Below, one piece after another: positions 5,543-10,309 of a stretch of DNA of 10,309 bases. The stretch spans positions 1-10,309 of the forward strand of contig CAKUSI010000119.1 in NCBI GenBank assembly GCA_934678955.1, read 5' to 3'. Numbering within the stretch: position 1 is the first letter of the stretch; every line of letters starts with the position of its first letter. Position numbers and translations under genes: made by a program. The notes below the pieces were generated by a model, which saw only the letters and a list, made by a program, of their open reading frames with translations, searched no databases and had not been told where the DNA came from. The stretch is from an uncultured Austwickia sp. (GTDB taxonomy: Bacteria > Actinomycetota > Actinomycetes > Actinomycetales > Dermatophilaceae).

Positions 5543-6775
5543 GTGATCGCTTCGCCGGTCTGTGGGACCGCGGCGCGGAGCCAGGCCGCGCGCCGCGGAG
5601 AGAGCATTCGCCGCGCAATCGCGACCATCGTGACGGCGACTCTGCTCTCCGGGGCGTTGGCTGCCTGCGACGTCCCCGTGCCCGACCTCGGCCTGAACTC
5701 CCCCACGTCCACCGCCTCGAGCCCGATCCCGGCACCCCCCGAGCAGGTGCCGACCGCAGACGACGTACCGAACCCTCCTTCGCAGAGCCCGAGCGAACCA
5801 CCGTCCCCCGTCCCCTCCCAGACGCCGGAGGCCCCTCAGACGCGTCAGCCGTCGACCTCCGGGACGGCGTCCGGCGCCGCACCGGGGGTACTGATCCTGG
5901 ACTCCACCGTCCCCCGTCCCGGGGCGTCCGCGATCTCGGCAGGCACGGCCATGGTGCTGCGGGCCGACGGCTATGCCGTCACGAACTACCACGTGGTCGA
6001 AAGCTCTTCGCAGATCCGGGCGACCGTCGCGGACACGGGCCGCACCTTCGCGGCCTCGGTGGTCGGCGCCGACGAGGCCCACGATGTGGCGCTGCTGAAG
6101 TTGGCCGGCGCCGCAGGCTTGTCCACCGTCCGGATCGACCGCGACGCGGTGGCGGTCGGGGACCGCGTCGCCGCGGTCGGCAACGGAGGCGGCTCCGACC
6201 GGCTCCGCCGGGTCGAGGGCACGCTCACCGCCACGCAGGACGCGATCCGCGTCGTGCCCGACGGCCGCGGGCTCCCGGGCACGATGACCGGCCTGCTGCG
6301 GACCGACGCCGCCGTGGTCTCGGGATACTCGGGCGGGCCGCTCCTGGACGCGCAGGGCGAGGTCCTGGGTATGACGACCGCCGCCGCGGCAGGCCCGGAG
6401 AAGGCCGGTTTCGCGATCCCGATCGCGCAGACCCTGCGCATCGCCGACGACATCCTCGCCGGTCGATCCAGCGACACCGTGCGGATCGGCCCCCGCGCCG
6501 CGCTCGGCGTCCTGATCGCCGACGGGCGCGGCCCCAACGGCGAGTCCGGCGCGGCGGTGCGTGAGGTGACCTCCGGCGGGCCCGCGGCGGGCATCGCCAT
6601 GACGTCCGGCGACGTCATCACCCGGTTCAACGACCGGGAGGTCGACTCCGCCGCGGCCCTGTCGCTCGCGCTCGGAGCCTTGCGTCCCGGCGCCGCGGTC
6701 ACGGTGGGCTGGGTCAGGTCCGACGGTTCGTCGCGGACCGCCATGGTGACGCTCGGGGCTTCGCCGCTCAACTGA
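5543..6775 (+). CDS. Lipoprotein HtrA/DegP-like trypsin-like serine protease with PDZ domain
   Basis: 410 aa from GTG 5543. An N-terminal signal with Arg residues, a hydrophobic stretch and the lipobox LAAC (Cys42) predicts a lipid-anchored extracytoplasmic protein. Residues about 43-112 are a Pro/Ser/Thr-rich linker. The S1C protease domain (about 120-300) has the triad His150 (AVTNYHVVE), Asp181 (AHDVALLKL) and Ser263 (GYSGGPLLD). The oxyanion motif has Tyr where Asn is usual (GNSGGP). A PDZ domain (about 320-405) ends the protein, with GPAAGIAMTSGDVITRFN as its carboxylate-binding and following region. The role is probably cell-envelope protein quality control. Most actinobacterial HtrA proteins have a transmembrane anchor, so the lipobox is a variation. 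The stop TGA lies in the first copy of a 14-bp repeat. No promoter with clear hexamers is seen in 5410-5530. Confidence 0.92.
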   Translation: MIASPVCGTAARSQAARRGESIRRAIATIVTATLLSGALAACDVPVPDLGLNSPTSTASSPIPAPPEQVPTADDVPNPPSQSPSEPPSPVPSQTPEAPQTRQPSTSGTASGAAPGVLILDSTVPRPGASAISAGTAMVLRADGYAVTNYHVVESSSQIRATVADTGRTFAASVVGADEAHDVALLKLAGAAGLSTVRIDRDAVAVGDRVAAVGNGGGSDRLRRVEGTLTATQDAIRVVPDGRGLPGTMTGLLRTDAAVVSGYSGGPLLDAQGEVLGMTTAAAAGPEKAGFAIPIAQTLRIADDILAGRSSDTVRIGPRAALGVLIADGRGPNGESGAAVREVTSGGPAAGIAMTSGDVITRFNDREVDSAAALSLALGALRPGAAVTVGWVRSDGSSRTAMVTLGASPLN

Positions 6776-6837
6776 GTTCGGTCCACTGAGTTCGGTCCAC
6801 TGAGTCCGGTCCACTGAGTCCGGTCCACTGAGTCCGG
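6771..6837. repeat. 14-bp tandem repeat, 4.8 copies
   Basis: Units ACTGAGTYCGGTCC at 6771-6784, 6785-6798, 6799-6812, 6813-6826 and a partial unit at 6827-6837. The first two have TTCG and the last three TCCG, so there are two sub-blocks. The first unit contains the TGA stop of the protease gene. Because 14 is not a multiple of three, the TGA copies at 6773, 6787, 6801, 6815 and 6829 fall in all three forward frames. Each unit contains the small palindrome ACTGAGT, but no strong hairpin or T-tract is formed. It fills most of the gap before the CDF gene. Confidence 0.95.
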
Positions 6838-6874
6838 CTAGGCCGATGATGGCCCCGGCCGGCAACCGGTCGCC

Positions 6875-6887
6875 TACCCTGGGCGGC
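6875..6887 (+). promoter_or_regulatory. Candidate leaderless -10 element of the CDF transporter gene
   Basis: TACCCT (6875-6880) followed by seven nt and ATG 6888. There is no Shine-Dalgarno sequence before this ATG. No recognisable -35 is present. The element favours ATG 6888 over the in-frame ATGs at 6846 and 6849. Confidence 0.48.
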
Positions 6888-7994
6888 ATGGCCACGGGGG
6901 CTGCGGACCGGGACGATCCGGCAGACGAGCTGCGTTCGCTACACGCGTTCGCCGCGCGCTGTCGCGACGCGGCGTCCTCACGTGGCCTGCGCGAGACGCG
7001 CCGAGCCTCCGAACACGAGCGGGCGCACAAGCGCGGCAAGCGACACCAGCACGACCATGCTCACGGGTCAGGTCACGGCCACGGACACGGGCACTCGCAC
7101 GACCACTCGGCGGTGGCCTTCCGCCGGCTAGCCGTCGCGTTCGGCATCACGGCCACGCTGCTGGTCGCCGAGGTGATTGGTGCGTTCTGGACCGGCAGCC
7201 TGGCCCTGCTCACCGACGCCGGACACATGCTCACCGACACCATCGGGCTCGGCATGGCCCTGCTGGCGGCGCGCCTCATGCTCCTGCCGCCCACCGACCG
7301 GCGGACCTGGGGGTTCGCGCGCGCCGAGGTGCTGTCCGCCGGGGTGCAGGCGGGGATTCTCCTGATCGTCGGGCTCTACACGGCCGTCGAGGGAGTCCGG
7401 CGCCTGTTCGAGCCGGCGGAGGTCCCGCCCGGCCTGCTCCTGGTCTTCGGTGTCGTCGGCCTCGCCGGCAACCTCGTGTCGATGGCGGTGCTCGCGGGCG
7501 GACGCCATGCCAACCTCAACATGCGCGCCGCCTTCAGGGAGGTCGTAAACGACGCGCTCGGCTCCGTGGAGGTGATCTTGGGAGCGATCGTCATCTCCAC
7601 GACCGGGTGGCTCCGGGCGGACGCGTTGGCGGGGCTCTTCATCGCCGCGCTGATCCTGCCCCGGGCCGTACGGATCCTCCGGGAGGCGGTCAGCGTCCTG
7701 CTGGAGAGCGCTCCGCGGGGCCTGGAGATCTCGGCGATCCGCGCGCACATCCTGTCGGTGGAGTGCGTCCTCGACGTCCACGACATCCACGTGTCGCGCA
7801 TCGCGACGAACATGCCGGTGCTGACCGCCCACGTCGTGGTCGAGGACCGCTGCTTCACCGAGGGGAGCGCGCTGGACGTCCTCGACGCGCTCCAGGAGTG
7901 CGTCGCGTCGCACTTCCCGATCCCCATCGAGCACTCGACGTTCCAGCTGGAGCCCGCCCGGCACCGGGAGCATGAGGGCAACCTCGGCCACTAG
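6888..7994 (+). CDS. Cation diffusion facilitator (CDF) metal exporter, ZitB/CzcD-like
   Basis: 368 aa from ATG 6888. It probably exports Zn2+ or a related divalent metal in exchange for protons at the cytoplasmic membrane. A hydrophilic N-terminus (1-75) ends in a His-rich segment, HQHDHAHGSGHGHGHGHSHD, followed by about six membrane helices (about 80-265) and a cytosolic C-terminal dimerisation domain (270-368). The metal site in helix 2 is normal: LLTDAGHMLTD with His113 and Asp117. In helix 5 the family motif HxxxD reads Glu218-x3-Asp222 (REVVNDALGSV), so one His ligand is replaced by Glu, as in some CzcD-type members. The first about 45 residues (acidic, then basic) are unusual for the family and may be a regulatory tail. 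A longer form from 6846 would add 14 residues without similarity. The gene is convergent with modC, 29 bp apart. Confidence 0.93.
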   Translation: MATGAADRDDPADELRSLHAFAARCRDAASSRGLRETRRASEHERAHKRGKRHQHDHAHGSGHGHGHGHSHDHSAVAFRRLAVAFGITATLLVAEVIGAFWTGSLALLTDAGHMLTDTIGLGMALLAARLMLLPPTDRRTWGFARAEVLSAGVQAGILLIVGLYTAVEGVRRLFEPAEVPPGLLLVFGVVGLAGNLVSMAVLAGGRHANLNMRAAFREVVNDALGSVEVILGAIVISTTGWLRADALAGLFIAALILPRAVRILREAVSVLLESAPRGLEISAIRAHILSVECVLDVHDIHVSRIATNMPVLTAHVVVEDRCFTEGSALDVLDALQECVASHFPIPIEHSTFQLEPARHREHEGNLGH

Positions 7995-8023
7995 AGCGCG
8001 CCGGGACGTGGCAGCGATCGTCG

Positions 8024-9112
8024 TCAGCGCGGGTAGAGCGACACCTGGGCCGCCTTCACCGCCAGCCAGACCTCGCGTCCCGGGGTGAGGTCCTGTTCGA
8101 CCGCCGCTGCCACGGTCAGATCCGCTGCCACCTGGTGGTCGTCGTGCAGGGCCGCGGTGAGCCGGACGAGCGTGCCTCGCGGTTCGAGCCCCAGCACGCG
8201 GGCGCGCAGGTGGTTGCGGGGACTGCCGGTCGGTTCGTCGGTATGGACCGACACCGCCTCCGGCGCGAACGATGCCAGCACCGATCCTCCCGGCTCCAAC
8301 AAACCGTCCGCCGTCTCGACGCGGCCGGTGACGCGTTCACCGGACGGGAGGACCACGCTGTCCCCACCTTCGGCCCGCCCCATCGCCAAGTTGACCCCCA
8401 CGAGATCGGCCAGGAACGGCGTACGCGGCTTCGCCAGCAGCTCCGCGACCGGTCCGTGGTCCGCGACCACGCCTTCTTCGATCACGATCAGCTTGTCCGC
8501 CAGGCTCAACGCGTCGATGACGTCATGGGTCACCATGAGACCGGTCCGACCCTCGCCGCGGATCCGCTTGCGCAGCAAAGCTCGTACGGCCGGGGAGACG
8601 CTCACGTCGAGCGCGGCCATGGGTTCGTCGAGCAACACGATCTGCGGATCGGTCGCGAGCGCCCGGGCCAGGGCGATCCGTTGGGCCTGTCCTCCCGAGA
8701 TCTCCCAGGACCTGTTCCCGGCCAGGTCGAGGCAGTCGACCGCCTCGAGCTCCGCTCGAGCGCGGCGCCGCGCCTCCGACGCCGATACTCCCAATGCCCG
8801 AGGGCCGAAGGCCACGTTGTCCAGCACGTCGAGGTGCTCGAAGAGCAGGGGCCGTTGCTCCAACAACGCAACCCGGCGGCGGTGCACCGGCACATAGACG
8901 CCCGGCCCGCTGACGAGCCGCCCCTCGATCGTGACCGTGCCCTCGTCGGGACGCAGTTGCCCGCTGACCAGCTTGATCAACGAGGACTTGCCGGCTCCGT
9001 TCGGCCCAACGACGGCCGTCACGGCCCCGTGCGGCACGCTCATCGAGAGGCGCAGCCCGCGGTCGTGCAGGGCCGCATCGACGTCCAGCGCGGTCTCCGG
9101 TGCCGCACTCAC
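8024..9112 (-). CDS. modC: Molybdate ABC transporter ATP-binding protein
   Basis: 362 aa ATPase that drives molybdate (possibly tungstate) import. Walker A GPNGAGKSS (36-44), Q-loop Gln86, signature ISGGQAQRIALARAL (138-152), Walker B IVLLDEP (158-164) and the H-loop His196 (VTHD) are all intact. The C-terminal part (about 240-362) contains a TOBE/Mop-like region, typical of ModC and used for oxyanion binding and regulation. GTG 9112 is the start: it overlaps the modB stop by 4 bp (GTGA, 9112-9109) and has GGAG (9122-9119, minus strand) 6 nt upstream. The same frame stays open to 9973, antisense-like across modB, which is only a GC effect. It is the last gene of the operon in this window. ModC rather than a sulfate or spermidine ATPase is concluded from the ModA and ModB neighbours. 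Confidence 0.95.
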   Translation of the reverse strand: MSAAPETALDVDAALHDRGLRLSMSVPHGAVTAVVGPNGAGKSSLIKLVSGQLRPDEGTVTIEGRLVSGPGVYVPVHRRRVALLEQRPLLFEHLDVLDNVAFGPRALGVSASEARRRARAELEAVDCLDLAGNRSWEISGGQAQRIALARALATDPQIVLLDEPMAALDVSVSPAVRALLRKRIRGEGRTGLMVTHDVIDALSLADKLIVIEEGVVADHGPVAELLAKPRTPFLADLVGVNLAMGRAEGGDSVVLPSGERVTGRVETADGLLEPGGSVLASFAPEAVSVHTDEPTGSPRNHLRARVLGLEPRGTLVRLTAALHDDHQVAADLTVAAAVEQDLTPGREVWLAVKAAQVSLYPR

Positions 9113-9927
9113 GACGAGCTCCGGCGCACCGTACTCCGGGAGAGCCAGCCCGTGAAGCCGACGGTCAGAGCCGCGACCACGATCAGCACGAGGGCGAGCG
9201 CCAGCGCGGAGTCGGTGTCCAGCTCGCGCAGCATGTAGATCTCCAGCGGCAGCGTCCGGGTCGTGCCCTGCAGGGAGCCGGCGAACGTGATCGTCGCGCC
9301 GAACTCGCCCAGCGAGCGGGCGAAGGTCAGGGCCGCACCGCCGGCGATGGCCGGCAGCATCATCGGCAGGGTCACCTTGCGGAGCGCGTACGTCGGTGAG
9401 GCGCCCAACGTCGCAGCGACCTCTTCGTACCCGCTGCCCGCGGCACGCAACGCGCCCTCGACGGAGGTGATCAGGTAAGGCATCGACACGAACACTTGCG
9501 CCATCACGACGGCGACCGTGGTGAACCCGATCTCGATGCCCCAGGCGGACAGCGTGGACCCCACCACGCCACGCCGCCCGAAGGTGATCAGCAACGCCAG
9601 GCCCGCCACCACCGGGGGCAGCACCATCGGCACGGTCACCAACGTCCGTACGACCCCGCCCAGCCGTCCGTCCGATCGAGACAGCATGAGAGCCAGCGGC
9701 AGACCGATGACGAGGCTCACGATCGTGGCGCTGACGCACGTGACCAGGCTGACGCGCAGGGCGTCGAGTGACGACTTCGTCGCCAGCAACTCCAGCGCCC
9801 GCGACCACGGAATCCGGACCGCGACGCCGATGAGCGGCACCGCCACGAACACCACCGCCAGCGCCGCGGGGGCTCGCAGCCAGATCGGCAGCGGGACGTT
9901 TCCCCCGCCCGCGGGCGGGCGGCTCAC
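9109..9927 (-). CDS. modB: Molybdate ABC transporter permease
   Basis: 272 aa inner-membrane permease with about six helices. The first hydrophobic segment is at 18-38; the conserved ModB stretch LVTVPMVLPPVVAGLALLITFGRRG (split here as residues 96-120) is present, and the cytoplasmic EAA loop that docks on ModC is at about 168-188 (EEVAATLGASPTYALRKVTLP). FARSLGEFGATITFAGS near 202-218 is typical for ModB. It starts at GTG 9927, which overlaps the modA stop by 4 bp (GTGA); no Shine-Dalgarno sequence is seen, so translation is probably coupled to modA. The N-terminal extension PPAGGGNVP is Gly/Pro-rich. It forms the membrane channel of ModABC with modA upstream and modC downstream. Confidence 0.95.
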   Translation of the reverse strand: MSRPPAGGGNVPLPIWLRAPAALAVVFVAVPLIGVAVRIPWSRALELLATKSSLDALRVSLVTCVSATIVSLVIGLPLALMLSRSDGRLGGVVRTLVTVPMVLPPVVAGLALLITFGRRGVVGSTLSAWGIEIGFTTVAVVMAQVFVSMPYLITSVEGALRAAGSGYEEVAATLGASPTYALRKVTLPMMLPAIAGGAALTFARSLGEFGATITFAGSLQGTTRTLPLEIYMLRELDTDSALALALVLIVVAALTVGFTGWLSRSTVRRSSS

Positions 9928-10309
9928 GGCAGGGTGAAGCCGTACTTGGTGAGAACCTCGCGGCCCTTCTCACCAGTCACGGCGTCGATGAACGCCTGGC
10001 CGGCCGCGGAATCCGGGGCTTCCTTGGTCAGCGCGATCGGGTACTTGCTGACCACGTCGCTCGCGCCCGGCAGCTGGAGCGTCTCCACCTTGTCCCCGGA
10101 GCTCTTGGCGTCCGTCGAGAAAACGATGCCCGCGTCGGCCTCGCCGGAGGTGACCTTGCCGCGTACGTCGGTGACCTTCTGCTCCTCGGAGACCGGTTTG
10201 AGCGTGAAGTTCGCGTTCTGCGCAATGGCCTGCGCCGCCGCCCCGCAGGGAACCGTCGCAGCGCAGATGACCAGCTTCTTGCCGTCCAGCGATGCGTCCA
10301 GACCGGTGA
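9924..10309 (-). CDS. modA: Molybdate-binding protein ModA, C-terminal part (cut by the window edge)
   Basis: The last 127 residues of a periplasmic-type solute-binding protein that reads leftwards to the TGA at 9926-9924; the start lies beyond 10309. Reading codons from 10307, the sequence includes LVICAATVPCG, a ModA-typical segment, then VTSGEADAGIVFSTDA (the hinge and anion-site region), YPIALTK and a final REVLTKYGFTLP, all features of ModA/WtpA-like lobes. In Gram-positives such proteins are usually lipid-anchored; the signal is outside the window. The two cysteines in ICAATVPCG are notable for an exported protein and could form a disulfide. It is the first gene of the modABC operon and overlaps modB by 4 bp. 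The operon promoter and any ModE or Mo-cofactor riboswitch lie outside the window. Confidence 0.92.
   Translation of the reverse strand, partial: TGLDASLDGKKLVICAATVPCGAAAQAIAQNANFTLKPVSEEQKVTDVRGKVTSGEADAGIVFSTDAKSSGDKVETLQLPGASDVVSKYPIALTKEAPDSAAGQAFIDAVTGEKGREVLTKYGFTLP

Noticed and set aside
3958..5712. 584-codon minus-strand frame spanning arsC and rpiB
   Set aside because: It crosses three recognised genes, has low-complexity composition and no family motif. It reflects GC-driven loss of stop codons.
5513..7039. 508-codon minus-strand frame opposite the protease gene
   Set aside because: It reads through the 14-bp repeat as a periodic peptide and lies antisense to a gene with an intact catalytic triad and PDZ domain.
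7992..8040. Bidirectional terminator between the CDF gene and modC
   Set aside because: Only a 5-bp CGCGC/GCGCG pair with a long loop is present and no T-tract follows on either strand.
9113..9973. N-terminal extension of modC to 9973
   Set aside because: The extra part overlaps all of modB in another frame and has no similarity to ABC proteins; GTG 9112 has a GGAG site and the operon-typical GTGA overlap.

Overview
The window is very GC-rich DNA with dense, short-spaced genes, frequent GTG starts, GTGA stop/start overlaps and several genes with no Shine-Dalgarno sequence but a -10-like hexamer directly before the start. These traits, with an Rrf2 regulator next to a RIC-type di-iron gene and a modABC operon, fit a high-GC Gram-positive bacterium (Actinomycetota). 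I cannot name the genus; a facultatively anaerobic, nitrate-using lifestyle is an inference from gene content.

Layout, left to right. Positions 1-366 are a tandem array of seven 52-53 bp units, each with a GC-rich palindrome. It abuts the 3' end of a minus-strand pair: ric (375-1082, di-iron repair protein of the YtfE/ScdA family), preceded in transcription by an Rrf2-family regulator with three cysteines (1185-1640). A MarR-family regulator (1786-2268) diverges from the Rrf2 gene across a 145 bp promoter region. Then come ugd (2366-3532, UDP-glucose 6-dehydrogenase), a convergent EamA/DMT-type permease (3537-4517), an arsC-type reductase (4595-4951) and rpiB (4966-5409), a lipoprotein trypsin-like/PDZ protease (5543-6775), a 14-bp tandem repeat (6771-6837), and a CDF metal exporter with a His-rich N-terminus (6888-7994). 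The right end is a minus-strand molybdate ABC operon: modC (8024-9112), modB (9109-9927) and the C-terminal part of modA (9924 to beyond 10309).

Functional links. The Rrf2 regulator and ric most likely form a nitrosative/oxidative-stress module in which a cluster-bearing repressor controls repair of damaged iron centres. The modABC operon supplies molybdate for Mo-cofactor enzymes such as nitrate reductase. The rest are ordinary housekeeping or accessory genes without strong mutual links.

I did not find an undescribed multi-gene system. The points most worth a second look are the palindromic 52-bp array, the repeated use of TANNNT followed by 6-7 nt and then the start codon (leaderless transcripts), the 14-bp repeat that places stop codons in all three frames after the protease gene, and a Glu replacing the usual His in the CDF metal site. 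No gene-free stretch over 300 bases exists apart from the array at 1-366.
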